Below are positions 8,949-18,437 of a DNA stretch of 64,000 nucleotides, piece by piece (the first letter of the stretch is position 1; the number at the start of each line of letters is the position of its first letter). The notes beneath the pieces were generated by a model, which was not told where the DNA came from, ran no database searches, and saw only the letters and a program-made list of their open reading frames with translations. The stretch comes from Stenomitos rutilans HA7619-LM2 (GTDB taxonomy: Bacteria; Cyanobacteriota; Cyanobacteriia; Leptolyngbyales; Leptolyngbyaceae), in the NCBI GenBank assembly GCA_019358945.1, contig JAHHIE010000005.1, forward strand, positions 1-64,000, in the 5' to 3' direction. Made by a program: the position numbers and the translations under genes.

Positions 8949-9827
8949 ATGACGGCAACCTGGCAATTCATTGGTACCATTCCATCTAAAGACTTGACCG
9001 AAAGTAGAGTGCAATTACACTACGCGATTCAATTGGCCGCCGCTGTGGGAGCAACACTAAAAGAGCCTTTACCAGACGCTAGCCACACGACTGTGGCATG
9101 GAATCCAGATCTCAAAGCATTTGTTGATACACTGCCCCGATCGCCTCAACCGTTTCAAGTCGTACTCGATCCTGCTCGCCTGACGCTTCACCTCCTGAAT
9201 CAACAGCGTGAGGCAATCGCCTCTCTGCCGCTAACTGGAAACACGATGGCAGAAGGATTGGACTGGCTCAAGCAAGCAGTGTCTAAATTGGGTATCGATA
9301 CCAGCAAGATCGTGGTTCTGGATGCTCCGCCCGATGATTTTCCGACTCATCCCCTGGCTCAAGGTGCCCGTTTTGATGCCAGTCATACCGCCGCTTTAAA
9401 TGAGTTGACCGCATATTATGCCAACACTCATTCTTTATTGGAACGGATCGTGTCAATGACTGACAACGTTTCAGCGATCCGCACTTGGCCTCACCAATTT
9501 GATATGGCAATTCTCATAACGCTTGCTGGCACAAAAGATGGTAATCCTCTCACGATCGGCGTTGGCTTATCCCCAGGCGACACGAGCTATGACGAACCTT
9601 ATTGGTATGTATCGCCTTATCCCTATCCCGATACAGCCAGTCTTCCCGCCCTGGACAGTCATGGGTTTTGGCACACTCAACACTGGGTTGGCGCGGTTTT
9701 AACCACCTCCCAATTACCGAAGCATGCTGGTGCTAAAGCGCAACAGCAACAGGTCGAGGCATTTCTCAATTCAGCCTTAGAGGCTTCGATCGCCCTCCTG
9801 CAATCTGCCCCCCCTGCCGAGGTCTAA
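8949..9827 (+). CDS. conserved hypothetical protein, possibly DUF5996-like
   Basis: A 292-residue soluble protein. The second half has RTWPHQFDMAILITLA, GVGLSPGDTSYDEPYWYVSPYPYPD and HTQHWVGAVL. These blocks look like the WPHHFD...PYFYVxPWPYP pattern that I associate with DUF5996 and related uncharacterised proteins, where conserved His/Asp could bind metal. The first half (residues 1-150) gives no match. There is no signal peptide or membrane segment. The ATG at 8949 follows an AAGGCAA region. Function is unknown. Confidence 0.7.
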   Translation: MTATWQFIGTIPSKDLTESRVQLHYAIQLAAAVGATLKEPLPDASHTTVAWNPDLKAFVDTLPRSPQPFQVVLDPARLTLHLLNQQREAIASLPLTGNTMAEGLDWLKQAVSKLGIDTSKIVVLDAPPDDFPTHPLAQGARFDASHTAALNELTAYYANTHSLLERIVSMTDNVSAIRTWPHQFDMAILITLAGTKDGNPLTIGVGLSPGDTSYDEPYWYVSPYPYPDTASLPALDSHGFWHTQHWVGAVLTTSQLPKHAGAKAQQQQVEAFLNSALEASIALLQSAPPAEV

Positions 9828-9846
9828 TACCATTTTCATTTCATTG

Positions 9847-9904
9847 GGCTACAGATCAAGAACCCCAAACAGTGATGGAACAGAGCCTCTGCAACTCAAA
9901 ACTC
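9847..9904. repeat. dispersed 58-bp intergenic repeat, copy A
   Basis: This segment aligns without gaps to 18438-18495 (51 of 58 positions identical by my count). Both copies lie just upstream of CAAAACTCAAAACTGGT-type simple sequence and a protein-coding gene. Copy A sits in what would otherwise be a long N-terminal extension of the next gene, which argues that the extension is not translated. Confidence 0.75.
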
Positions 9905-10006
9905 TCTAGCTTGTCGGTGCGTAAAGCCTCTGGCATACAAGAAACACGAAGTGGCTCCTTCGGAGTTAGTGCTACTGAAAACTCAAAACTCAAAACTGGT
10001 GTAACC

Positions 10007-11095
10007 ATGCCTGCACGCTGGACAAAACCCCTCAAACGATTGCTCCTTTCTGCGGTTGTTTTTACCGCGATCGCGCTTGCACCCCAACTACAAGCAGCCT
10101 CTCAGATTCAGCAAGGTACGGTCACAAACCAGACTGCACAAGCGCAAACGGCTCAAGGTGCAGTTGTTGCGATTGATTCGGTTGGGATGACGGTTGCAGA
10201 GATGGATCGGTCGCTGGCGTTTTACACCACAGTGCTCCCGTTTAAGAAAGTCTCTGATGTGGAAGTGCTGGGTACGGAATATGAACAATTGCAAGGGCTG
10301 TTTGGCGTGCGGTTACGGGTCGTCAAACTACAACTTGGTACTGAGTTCATTGAACTCACCGAATATCTCACTCCCAAAGGGCGACCAATTCCCATTGCTT
10401 CACGCAGCAACGATCGCTGGTTTCAACATATTGCGATCGTCGTAAGCAATATGGATCAAGCGTATCAACAGTTGCGCCAAGCCAAAGTGCAATATGCGTC
10501 TACGGCTCCCCAGCGTCTTCCTGACTCTAATAAAGCGGCTGCGGGTATTCGCGCCTTCTATTTCAAAGATCCCGATGGACACAATCTAGAAATTATTTAT
10601 TTTCCCAAGGGGAAAGGCGATCCCAAATGGCAAACACCCACAAAGCAAATCTTTTTAGGGATTGACCATACCGCGATCGTCGTGTCTAACACCGCAGCCA
10701 GCCTCAAATTCTATCGAGATGTGCTGGGGTTGAAGCTAGCTGGGGAAAGCATGAACAGCGGGACTGAGCAAGAACATCTCAACAATGTGCAAGGTGCACG
10801 GCTACACATTAGCGGCTTGCGTTCTCCGGCTGGCCCCGGCATTGAATTTTTGGAGTATTTAGAACCTAAAGATGGCCGATCGCTTCCTGCGGATGCCAGA
10901 CCAAATGACTTGCTGCACTGGCAAACCACATTGATCGTGAACAATCTTGCGGCAATGGCTGAGCAGCTACGACTCCATCAATCCACCTTTATTTCTCCAA
11001 ACGTTGTTACTATTCCAAAGCAAAGCCTGGGCTTCAAGAAGGGAGTGCTGGTACGCGATCCAGACGGGCATCCCCTGCGCCTAGTGGAACGGTAG
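10007..11095 (+). CDS. exported VOC protein with two glyoxalase-fold domains
   Basis: A 362-residue protein when started at the ATG at 10007, which directly precedes a classical signal peptide (ARWTKPLKRLLLSAVVFTAIALAPQLQA). A frame open further upstream covers a dispersed repeat and simple sequence and is rejected as coding. Two vicinal-oxygen-chelate domains follow, roughly residues 50-185 (DSVGMTVAEMDRSLAFYTTVL ... DPDGHNLEIIYFP) and 215-362 (GIDHTAIVVSNTAASLKFYRDVLGL ... DPDGHPLRLVE). The spaced His/Glu pattern is typical of metal-binding VOC enzymes (dioxygenase/glyoxalase relatives). The substrate is unknown. Location is periplasmic by the signal peptide. Confidence 0.85.
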   Translation: MPARWTKPLKRLLLSAVVFTAIALAPQLQAASQIQQGTVTNQTAQAQTAQGAVVAIDSVGMTVAEMDRSLAFYTTVLPFKKVSDVEVLGTEYEQLQGLFGVRLRVVKLQLGTEFIELTEYLTPKGRPIPIASRSNDRWFQHIAIVVSNMDQAYQQLRQAKVQYASTAPQRLPDSNKAAAGIRAFYFKDPDGHNLEIIYFPKGKGDPKWQTPTKQIFLGIDHTAIVVSNTAASLKFYRDVLGLKLAGESMNSGTEQEHLNNVQGARLHISGLRSPAGPGIEFLEYLEPKDGRSLPADARPNDLLHWQTTLIVNNLAAMAEQLRLHQSTFISPNVVTIPKQSLGFKKGVLVRDPDGHPLRLVER

Positions 11096-11380
11096 CCTAT
11101 ACTAGTTTTGAGTTTTGAGTGCCCAAACCTGCATGATATACCTATTTGGAGTACATTATCTGTAGCCGAATGGCATTGAAATAAACCAAAAACAGCCCCT
11201 TTTCTTGTATGCCCAAAGGGCTTTAAGCTCCTAGCCTTGGGGACTTTATGGTTCGGCTCCTCCAGATTTTGGGGTTTGGGGGCGATTCGGATCGTTCCGT
11301 CAGTGCCATTTATCCATAGCCCAATCAAAGGAAAATGGGATTACCCTCGCTTTACGCACCAAGCTTACTATCTGCCAAAC

Positions 11381-12286
11381 TTACTGCCTGTCAAACTTAG
11401 CCGTCTTCAGCAAATCTAAAAAGGCAAAAACGGCAGGTGTTTGCAGGGCATTCGCCAGCATCGCCACACCGATACTGCGTTCTAAAGGCACAGGCAGACT
11501 GAGAACCTGCACCTCTGGTGGGATTGGTTCCGCTGACAGACGTGCGAGGATAGCGGCTCCCAAACCCTGCACGGCCATGCTGACCATTGTGGAGCTTTCT
11601 TTGACATCGTAGGCAATTTTGATGGGAAACTGGCAGCGAGTCAAATGCTTGTGAATCAAGGTGTAGCAGTTGCCGCCATTGGATGGAAAGATCAGCGGGT
11701 AGGTGGCTAACTGCTCCCAGGTGAGCTGATCGACAGTGTTCAACGTTTTCGGCGGTAGCAAGACGATGTATTCGTCCCGTAACAGCTCCCATGTTTCAAA
11801 TTCGTCAGTTGTAGGCAATTGTGTAAAGCCTAAATCGACGCGACCATCGCGTAAGTCTTGCTCGACACCGATATAATCCCAATGCTCATTGAGCGTCACA
11901 GCAATATTGGGAAAGCGATCGCGAAAGCGATTAATGACGGCTGGCAACAAATGCGTGGCAACCGTGCGAAAACACGCAATCCGTACTTGGCCGCTTTGTA
12001 ACCGTTTTTCCAGGTTCACATCTTTAACCAGCGCACTTAATGGCTTGAGTACGCGATGGGCATGGTCAATAACACGATCGCCGACCGGAGTAGGATAGGC
12101 ACCATGACGACCCCGTGTGAATAACACGACCCCTAACTCTGCCTCAAGGTTCGCGATCGCGTGGCTGATGGCTGACTGTGAAAGCTCTAAATGCAGCCCC
12201 GCTTCACCAAAGTTGCCATAGGTTGCCACCGCGACCACAGCGCGCAATTGAGCAAGCGTAATACGACTCTCATCAATAGCCTTCAT
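11381..12286 (-). CDS. LysR-family transcriptional regulator
   Basis: A 301-residue LTTR. Residues 9-68 form the winged helix-turn-helix (TLAQLRAVVAVATYGNFGEA ... SQSAISHAIANLEAELGVVLFTRGRH), and residues about 95-295 the LysR substrate-binding domain (VRIACFRTVATHLLPAVINRF, LDLGFTQLP-like VDLGFTQLP). The inducer is not deducible. It is transcribed away from the small gene at 12467 across a 180-base spacer that could hold its operator; no metabolic gene is clearly co-oriented. The preceding VOC gene converges on it. Length and layout are standard. Confidence 0.93.
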   Translation of the reverse strand: MKAIDESRITLAQLRAVVAVATYGNFGEAGLHLELSQSAISHAIANLEAELGVVLFTRGRHGAYPTPVGDRVIDHAHRVLKPLSALVKDVNLEKRLQSGQVRIACFRTVATHLLPAVINRFRDRFPNIAVTLNEHWDYIGVEQDLRDGRVDLGFTQLPTTDEFETWELLRDEYIVLLPPKTLNTVDQLTWEQLATYPLIFPSNGGNCYTLIHKHLTRCQFPIKIAYDVKESSTMVSMAVQGLGAAILARLSAEPIPPEVQVLSLPVPLERSIGVAMLANALQTPAVFAFLDLLKTAKFDRQ

Positions 12287-12466
12287 GAGGATGACCGCAG
12301 CAATAGTTTCGATTGTTGCAAAAGACGCGATCGCTTGCCAGGGTCAATTGATGAATTTTTTTCATAGAAGCGATGCAGTGACTGCTTTGTTACGGCTTTA
12401 AGCAATTGGTAGAGTGTGTTTGAAGGTACCTGAAGGTAGTCCATTTACTGTTTGTAGGGTAATGCT

Positions 12467-12748
12467 ATGCAGCGATCGCACCTCGATTTAAAGCGAGAAA
12501 CCTTAGAGCGAATGTATCGTGTCGATAGTCATGAAGGGATGCAAACAACGCCTCTGCTTGTGGCAATCACTAAAGTTTGGCATCGCTTGAGCACACTGTT
12601 TCATAAGAGAAGAAATGTGATTGTACAGCAGCAGTGTGATGGCGCTGGCAAGATTGTCTGGCATGCATATGACCCTGTTACTGGATGCTCGCAAAATTTC
12701 GATACGACGACCAAACTGCTGAGATGGATTGAGCAGAAGTCGGATTGA
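12467..12748 (+). CDS. small cyanobacterial hypothetical protein
   Basis: A 93-residue protein. The C-terminal half has a WHAYDPVTGCSQNFDTTTKLLRWIEQ motif, the same pattern (WxxYDPxTGxxxxFxSExEVRxWLE) found in many short cyanobacterial proteins of unknown function. The N-terminal half is basic and variable. No domain name or activity can be given. Divergent from the LysR gene. Confidence 0.65.
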   Translation: MQRSHLDLKRETLERMYRVDSHEGMQTTPLLVAITKVWHRLSTLFHKRRNVIVQQQCDGAGKIVWHAYDPVTGCSQNFDTTTKLLRWIEQKSD

Positions 12749-12923
12749 GTGGAGAGTTCGCGATCTGGCAGAACGTCAGACACAACAGCCCCACTCCCAT
12801 CGCACGTTTATCCTCACTAATCTTTTTAGAATCGGTTCACGCATCGCGGTATCTGGTAATGTTCTTTTGGGCACAATTGCCTGTCTAACGGAGCTTAGTT
12901 GATTCCTGCGATCGTGACTCTTT

Positions 12924-13805
12924 ATGATTGACGCATCCGTCTTTGAGTTTGGCACTCTGACTGTTGATCCGTATGGGCAAATCTACGAGAAACGCCTTCA
13001 AACGGCTCCTGGCCGAACAGAAGCGTTAGGTGATGGCACAACGATGGATCTGGTTACGATTCCTGGTGGCACTTTAATGATGGGAGCGCCACCCACTGAG
13101 AACGGTTGGCACCCAAACCAGAGTCCGCAACACTTGGTGACGATCGCGCCATTCTGGATGGGCAAATATCCGGTGACGCAGGCGCAATGGAGTGCTGTAG
13201 CGAACTTGCCAAAAGTGAACCAGCCGTTATCGCCCAAAATTTCTTGCTTTACAGGTGCAACCCGTCCAGTGGAGCAGGTGTCCTGGCAGGACGCGATCGA
13301 GTTTTGCGATCGGCTCTCTCTTTCTACAGGCCGTTCTTACCGTCTGCCCAGCGAGGCCGAATGGGAATATGCCTGTCGGGCTACCACGACAACCCCATTC
13401 TGGTTTGGTGAAACGATTACAACAGAACTCGCTAACTATTCTGGCATTGATTGGGAGTACGAAGGCAGGGTGTGCAGCAAAGGTTCCTATGGCAAAGGAC
13501 CAACCGGGAGCGATCGCCGCGAAACCACCGAGGTTGGCAGCTTTGCGATCGCCAACGCCTTTGGTCTGTACGATATGCACGGCCTGGTGCGCGAATGGTG
13601 CATCGATCGCTGGCACGATAACTACAATGGTGCCCCAAGCGATGGGTCTGCCTGGGTCGAGAACGGCATGACTGACCAGCGAGTGTTGCGCGGTGGCTCC
13701 TGGAATTCAGGCCCCAAAACTTGCCGCTCTGCCTTTCGTGGCAAACTGAACCCTGATACGCATTTGTATGACATTGGGTTTCGCGTGGTGAGCGACCACC
13801 TGTAG
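12924..13805 (+). CDS. formylglycine-generating-enzyme-like (SUMF1/EgtB-fold) protein without catalytic cysteines
   Basis: A 293-residue protein with the C-type-lectin-like FGE-sulfatase fold: GGTLMMGAPPTE near residue 50, PFWMGKYPVTQAQWSAV, PVEQVSWQDAIEFCDRLS, YRLPSEAEWEYACRA, GLYDMHGLVREWCIDRW and the final RVLRGGSWNS...CRSAFRGK and GFRVV. In true FGE, two cysteines in the segment after GGS(Y/W) do the chemistry; here that segment reads WNSGPKTCRSAFR, so the pair is missing. It is therefore probably a carbohydrate/peptide-binding or other-activity family member, common in cyanobacteria. Its stop codon is inside a 30-bp palindrome. Confidence 0.85.
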   Translation: MIDASVFEFGTLTVDPYGQIYEKRLQTAPGRTEALGDGTTMDLVTIPGGTLMMGAPPTENGWHPNQSPQHLVTIAPFWMGKYPVTQAQWSAVANLPKVNQPLSPKISCFTGATRPVEQVSWQDAIEFCDRLSLSTGRSYRLPSEAEWEYACRATTTTPFWFGETITTELANYSGIDWEYEGRVCSKGSYGKGPTGSDRRETTEVGSFAIANAFGLYDMHGLVREWCIDRWHDNYNGAPSDGSAWVENGMTDQRVLRGGSWNSGPKTCRSAFRGKLNPDTHLYDIGFRVVSDHL

Positions 13806-13830
13806 GGACGTTACATGTAACGTCCCTACA
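13801..13830. repeat. 30-bp perfect palindrome spanning the stop codon of the FGE-like gene
   Basis: The half-sites TGTAGGGACGTTACA and its exact reverse complement abut at 13815/13816 with no spacer. The TAG stop codon of the preceding gene is bases 13803-13805. The element matches a widespread cyanobacterial GTAGGGACGTT...AACGTCCCTAC repeat and may double as a transcript end. Confidence 0.85.
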
Positions 13831-13886
13831 GAAACGTCCTTACAATCGTGGGAAAATGAAACGGTTCAATATCTTGCCGCATTTTT

Positions 13887-14813
13887 GTGATTTCTACTGT
13901 TAATGTTACGGTTCCAGCGACTACCGCTAACTTGGGGCCGGGCTTTGATTGTCTGGGAGCAGCACTGACGCTCTCAAATCAGTTTTGCTTTTCGCTGCCG
14001 CCTGGTGATGAGACGGTTGTGATTACGGCGATCGGTGCAGAAGCTCATCTGGTGACAACAGATGAGAGCAATCTGGCGTACCAGGCGTTTATCAGGGTTT
14101 ACCACCACTTAAAGCAAGCGCCGCCGCCTGTAAAGATTGAGATTCAGTTGGGTGTACCGTTGTCACGTGGGTTGGGTAGCTCGGCGACGGCGATCGTGGG
14201 TGGTCTGGTAGGAGCCAATAAGCTGGCAGGATCGCCACTCACGGTTGAGGTTTTGATGCAACTGGCGATCGCCCTTGAGGGGCACCCCGATAACGTCGTG
14301 CCAGCACTGGTGGGAGGATGCTGCCTGTCCGCAACGGGGATCGATCGCGATTGGGAGCTTTGCGAAATCCCTTGGCATAGCAGCGTCATTCCGATCGTCG
14401 CCATCCCAGCCTTTGAGCTTTCTACAAAGGTGGCTCGACAAGTGCTGCCAAACTCCTACAGCCGTGCTGATGCCGTCTTTAATGTGGCACATTTGGGTTT
14501 ACTACTGCGTGGGCTAGAAACGGGTAACGGGGAATGGCTCAAGGCTGCCATGCAGGATCGCATCCATCAGCCCTATCGACAGGCACTCATTCCAGGCTAT
14601 GAAGCGGTACAAACGGCTGCACTCAAGGCAGGAGCGTATGGCCTGGTGATCAGTGGCGCGGGGCCAACCCTACTGGCGCTGGCAAATCCGCAAACAGCAG
14701 AAACAGTGAAGGATGCGATCGCCACTGCCTGGACTGAGCAAGCGTTTGCCGTGCAGGTGCATAGACTTCAAATTGATCATCAGGGCGCGATCGCGCAAAC
14801 CATCACGAAGTAA
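13887..14813 (+). CDS. thrB: homoserine kinase
   Basis: A 308-residue GHMP kinase that phosphorylates homoserine with ATP in threonine biosynthesis. N-terminal [21 protein letters not shown] is the ThrB signature. The GHMP phosphate loop is [23 protein letters not shown] (residues about 89-111), with [14 protein letters not shown] downstream and a C-terminal [16 protein letters not shown] motif. Length is typical. The start is GTG at 13887. The gene follows an FGE-like gene by 80 bases with a palindrome between and appears to be its own transcription unit. Confidence 0.95.
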   Translation: MISTVNVTVPATTANLGPGFDCLGAALTLSNQFCFSLPPGDETVVITAIGAEAHLVTTDESNLAYQAFIRVYHHLKQAPPPVKIEIQLGVPLSRGLGSSATAIVGGLVGANKLAGSPLTVEVLMQLAIALEGHPDNVVPALVGGCCLSATGIDRDWELCEIPWHSSVIPIVAIPAFELSTKVARQVLPNSYSRADAVFNVAHLGLLLRGLETGNGEWLKAAMQDRIHQPYRQALIPGYEAVQTAALKAGAYGLVISGAGPTLLALANPQTAETVKDAIATAWTEQAFAVQVHRLQIDHQGAIAQTITK

Positions 14814-14911
14814 AGCAATCTCACTGCGATCAGCATCGTGCCAGCAGCATCGTGTACGTTACAACGTAGGAACCTCAGCTTGCTATCGACCCTTTGTTAC
14901 GATCGCACATT

Positions 14912-15835
14912 ATGAAACGCCGCTTTAGAAAATTACTTTCAAAAAAACGCCAACGCCGTATTCCGCACGTTCACATTAAAGTCCAGGATGGGCGCTTTCA
15001 GGTAGACGGTGCCGGGGCCTGGTATTCTTACTGGCGTGACCCCTACCATCTGCTGCTGACACTTCCCTGGAGCGGGTTTCTGGCATTCATCGTGCTGTCG
15101 TATGCTGCCATCAATTCGCTGTTTGCAGTGCTGTATCTCATCGGTGGCGATTGCATTGCCAATGCCCGTCCAGGCTCGTTTCTAGATGCGTTTTTCTTCA
15201 GCGTAGAAACGATCGCCTCGATCGGCTACGGGGCCATGTACCCCAGAAATGACTACGCCAATGCGATCATGACGATTGAGGCAATGGTCAGTCTGGTCGG
15301 TGTTGCTGTGTTGACGGGGTTGGCCTTTGCCCGCTTCTCTCGACCCACCGCGCGGGTGTTGTTCAGTCGTGTTGCCGTCATTGCACCCAATGATGGTGTC
15401 CCTGCCCTCTTTTTTCGCACAGCAAACCAGCGCCGCAACCAAATTCTGGAAGCCCAGTTGCGTGTGTATCTCCTGCGTGACGAAGTGCGATCGGATGGGC
15501 AGTTTATTCGTCGCATCCATGACCTTCGCCTGATGCGGGACCAATCACCAGGGTTTATGCTTAGTTGGCTGGCAATCCACTTAATTGACGAAACTAGTCC
15601 TCTCTATGGCATGACCGCCGAAGCACTGGTGCAAACTCAGGCAACCATCTCCGTTTCACTCAGTGGCATTGACGAAACCGTTGCACAGGTGGTGCATGCG
15701 CGTCATATCTACGCTGCCACTGAAATTCTCTGGAATAATCAGTTTGTTGACATTATTCGCCACACGGAGGATGGCGATCGCTACATCGATTACAACTACT
15801 TTCACGATGTCATCCCACTTGCACTAGACGAATGA
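14912..15835 (+). CDS. inward-rectifier potassium channel (KirBac type)
   Basis: A 307-residue channel. A basic N-terminus (MKRRFRKLLSKKRQRR) precedes a slide-helix region (WYSYWRDPYHLLLTLPWSGFL). Transmembrane helix 1 is about residues 45-70, and the pore helix and selectivity filter (SVETIASIGYGAMYP) lie at about residues 100-115. Transmembrane helix 2 is NAIMTIEAMVSLVGVAVLTGLAFARFSRPTARV in outline, followed by a cytoplasmic immunoglobulin-like Kir domain to the end. GYG gives potassium selectivity. It sits in the inner membrane. A TTG at 14894 would add six residues; ATG 14912 is preferred. Confidence 0.92.
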   Translation: MKRRFRKLLSKKRQRRIPHVHIKVQDGRFQVDGAGAWYSYWRDPYHLLLTLPWSGFLAFIVLSYAAINSLFAVLYLIGGDCIANARPGSFLDAFFFSVETIASIGYGAMYPRNDYANAIMTIEAMVSLVGVAVLTGLAFARFSRPTARVLFSRVAVIAPNDGVPALFFRTANQRRNQILEAQLRVYLLRDEVRSDGQFIRRIHDLRLMRDQSPGFMLSWLAIHLIDETSPLYGMTAEALVQTQATISVSLSGIDETVAQVVHARHIYAATEILWNNQFVDIIRHTEDGDRYIDYNYFHDVIPLALDE

Positions 15836-15847
15836 CGAATCGCTCAA

Positions 15848-16120
15848 TCACCTTGCCGCGTTATTGGCATCTGTAGGGTCTACTTCATCTGTAGGCGTCA
15901 TATCTTTGACCACAACCCGACCACGCTCTACAACGGTACATTGTTTTGGCACAACACGATCAGACGCGATCGTTACCCGACTCTTCAAGGCATTTTTTCC
16001 GCCAATATGGTCTGCTCTAGCTTGATCACTCTTAGCTTGAACACAATGTTCGTGGTGTTGCATTGCTTGCTGCTGCTGGTTAAGCACCACGGCACAACAA
16101 GCAGAGGCAGGAACTGTCAT
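15848..16120 (-). CDS. possible small protein, unknown
   Basis: A 90-residue frame starting with an ATG at 16118-16120 that has a purine-rich GAGAGAGG ribosome site at a sensible distance. The product starts MTVPASACCAVV and ends DEVDPTDANNAAR; it is rich in Gln/His in the middle and has no known motif. It converges on the Kir gene (12 bases between stops). It may be a real cyanobacterial orphan or a chance frame; evidence is only the ribosome site and the even amino-acid composition. Confidence 0.4.
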   Translation of the reverse strand: MTVPASACCAVVLNQQQQAMQHHEHCVQAKSDQARADHIGGKNALKSRVTIASDRVVPKQCTVVERGRVVVKDMTPTDEVDPTDANNAAR

Positions 16121-16294
16121 GTAAACCTCTCTCAATGATCTTATTCTTCCGTATTTCCTGGATTTTCTCTTCATTCCAATTGGGTATACAACGTAAGAGG
16201 TTCCCGTAGCAATTGCTTCCACAAGGCAAACAAGATAAATAAAACGGGCAAGACGGGCGCGATGCCCACCCCATACATTGCGAGGACACGACGG

Positions 16295-17518
16295 ATGGCT
16301 ATCATTACAGGCTTATCGGGCAATGAAATCTTTTGCCTCCAGCGCCAGGGGCTTACACCGGGCGATCTCGTCATTGGCAACAGTGTCATTTCGCTAGGGC
16401 TGATTGGCAGCATCAGTTCGGGACTCAAAACGCTTTTTGGAGGAGAGGTACATCAGGTGACGCGCATCATCCATGAAGGGCGGCAGCGAGCCTATGCGCG
16501 CATGGTTGCCGAGGCAAAGCGGCATGGTGGCGTGGGTATTACAGGCGTGGCGAATGAACTAGTGCTGCATGGGACAAATGTCGAGTTTTTGGCGATCGGC
16601 TCTTGCCTCCATCATGCTGAAGCCAGAACTGAAACGCTGGAGTTCTCGACGGCTGCGGATGGTCAAGCGCTCTATTGCCAAATGGATGCAGGCTTTGAGC
16701 CGAAACGGTTTGTGTTCGGCAACGTTGCCTACTCGATCGGGCTGGGGGGCGGTTTGATTGGCATCTTGAAAAGCTTGCAGCGCGGCGAAATCAAAGAGTT
16801 TTCGCAGATTTTCAATGAAACGCGACATCTAGCCCTCAAACGCATTAAGGCAGAAGCGCGAGAAGCGGGTGCAAATGCAGTCGTTGGCATCAAAACCTCA
16901 ATTCTGCCCTTTGCGGGAATGCAAGAAATGGTCATGATTGGCACTGCCTCAAAACATCCAGCCTTGCCGATCGGCTTCAATCAAAACCCCATTACCAGCG
17001 ACCTCACAAACGATGAAATGTGGGGACTGATGAATCAGGGCTATATGCCGATTCAACTCGTGCTTGGCGTTTCAGTGTATTCCCTCGGCCTGGTAGGTGG
17101 CATTACCTCCTTCTTCAAATCCTTTGTGCGCGGCGAAATCCAGGAAGTCACTACGCTGATCTACGAAGCGCGTGAAGAAGCCCTTGCCCACATTGCCGAA
17201 GAAGCCCGTCGTTGCAGTGCCGATCAGGTCGTTGGCATCAAAACTTACGTGTATAACCTGGGCGGCGGAATCATCGAATTTATGGCGATCGGTACCGCTG
17301 TCAAAAAAATGCCTGGAGTCGGCACCCACTCTGAAACGCTGCCACCCCAGGCAATCATCCGCGATCAAGACACCTTCATCAACACTGCCGAAGCCACGAA
17401 TGTTTCGTCGCTCAACCAACCAACCAACACAAAGAACGCCGTCACTACCTTTGTCGGCTTTGGAGTCTTTGCTCTCTGGCTAATCTTTATCTTCCTCCGC
17501 GTTCTCTTGCATCACTAG
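16295..17518 (+). CDS. three-domain YbjQ (DUF74) protein with C-terminal membrane anchor
   Basis: From the ATG at 16295 (GAGGA ribosome site eight bases upstream) the protein has 407 residues; an ATG at 16262 would add 11. Three copies of the YbjQ/heavy-metal-binding-type domain follow one another, each with a GNSVISLGLIG-like strand, an FKSFxRGEIxExTxxIxEARxxAL helix and a VVGIKT...EFMAIGTAV strand pair (residues about 1-105, 115-220 and 235-345). A single hydrophobic helix (TTFVGFGVFALWLIFIFLRVLL) ends the protein. YbjQ domains form pentamers of unknown function; E. coli members are single-domain. Confidence 0.8.
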   Translation: MAIITGLSGNEIFCLQRQGLTPGDLVIGNSVISLGLIGSISSGLKTLFGGEVHQVTRIIHEGRQRAYARMVAEAKRHGGVGITGVANELVLHGTNVEFLAIGSCLHHAEARTETLEFSTAADGQALYCQMDAGFEPKRFVFGNVAYSIGLGGGLIGILKSLQRGEIKEFSQIFNETRHLALKRIKAEAREAGANAVVGIKTSILPFAGMQEMVMIGTASKHPALPIGFNQNPITSDLTNDEMWGLMNQGYMPIQLVLGVSVYSLGLVGGITSFFKSFVRGEIQEVTTLIYEAREEALAHIAEEARRCSADQVVGIKTYVYNLGGGIIEFMAIGTAVKKMPGVGTHSETLPPQAIIRDQDTFINTAEATNVSSLNQPTNTKNAVTTFVGFGVFALWLIFIFLRVLLHH

Positions 17519-17643
17519 TAGTCAGCATGAGCAGTCAGCGGGCAGCGGGCAGCTATCAGCCATCAGCTTCTACCCATTCCCAACTCCCTATTCCCGACTC
17601 CCGACTCTGCCTTCTGCCTTTTACCTTCTGCCCTCTGCCTTCC

Positions 17644-18339
17644 CTACTGCATTTCCCCTGTTCCAAGATATGCCTCAAAGAAGGCCAGCACTCGTTGCCA
17701 AGAGTCGATCGCCGCATCAGCATCATACATACGACTGCGATCGTTAAAAAACGAATGCTTTGCTCCCTCATAGATCTTGATGTCGTGATCAACGTCGTAC
17801 TGCGTTAGAGCGGCTTCTAGCTTGCGCCCTGATTTTGCCGTGAAATCTTGGCTGGGATAAGACCCCACAACGGGACAGACACGGGCAACAGCTTCCAGTG
17901 GTCGCGGATTGGCACCGTAATAGGGAGCAATCACCTTGAGGCGTTCATCAGTACAGGCCCATGCCACTGCAAACCCTCCACCCAGACAAAACCCGATCGC
18001 GCCCAGCTTTTCTGCATCGACATTCGGTTGCTCAGCTAAAAACGTGAGTGCCGCTTTTAGATCATGAATGCCACCATGATCCAGCGCGTTGGTAAATATG
18101 TCAGCCAGGAAGCGCACCATGCAAACCACGCGATTCCGTCCCGTAAATAGATCAACAGCTAAGGCAGCATAGCCTGCATCGGCAAAACGTTGCGTAATGT
18201 CTTTAATATTCTCTGTCAGCCCAAACACTTCGTGAATCACAACCACGCCTGGAAACGTCCCCGCACCGTCGGGACACGCATAGTAAGCGTGAAGTGTTTC
18301 CTTCCCAGATGTGAACGTTAGTGATCGCAGCAGAGACAT
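17644..18339 (-). CDS. dienelactone hydrolase family protein
   Basis: A 231-residue alpha/beta hydrolase. The nucleophile elbow is GFCLGGGFA, so a cysteine replaces the usual serine as in dienelactone hydrolase. The histidine is in EGAKHSFFND near residue 203, and the Asp/Glu are in VIHEVFGLTENI and the late strand region. Cytosolic, substrate unknown; cyanobacterial homologues are generally annotated only by family. ATG at 18337-18339 is preferred over a TTG six bases earlier. The gene is single and converges on the YbjQ gene with a heptanucleotide repeat tract (about 17580-17640) in between. Confidence 0.88.
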   Translation of the reverse strand: MSLLRSLTFTSGKETLHAYYACPDGAGTFPGVVVIHEVFGLTENIKDITQRFADAGYAALAVDLFTGRNRVVCMVRFLADIFTNALDHGGIHDLKAALTFLAEQPNVDAEKLGAIGFCLGGGFAVAWACTDERLKVIAPYYGANPRPLEAVARVCPVVGSYPSQDFTAKSGRKLEAALTQYDVDHDIKIYEGAKHSFFNDRSRMYDADAAIDSWQRVLAFFEAYLGTGEMQ

Positions 18340-18437
18340 CGGCAAAATACTTTAACTAGATGGCCTTGAGTCTAGCAGGTTGCCTGTGGATGTAAGGCAT
18401 CAATCAGTTCCGGGGTTACACCATTTACAGGTAACTA

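Noticed and set aside
9872-10006. Upstream extension of the VOC gene
   Set aside because: It is made of a dispersed 58-bp repeat and CAAAACTC simple sequence, and would bury the signal peptide.
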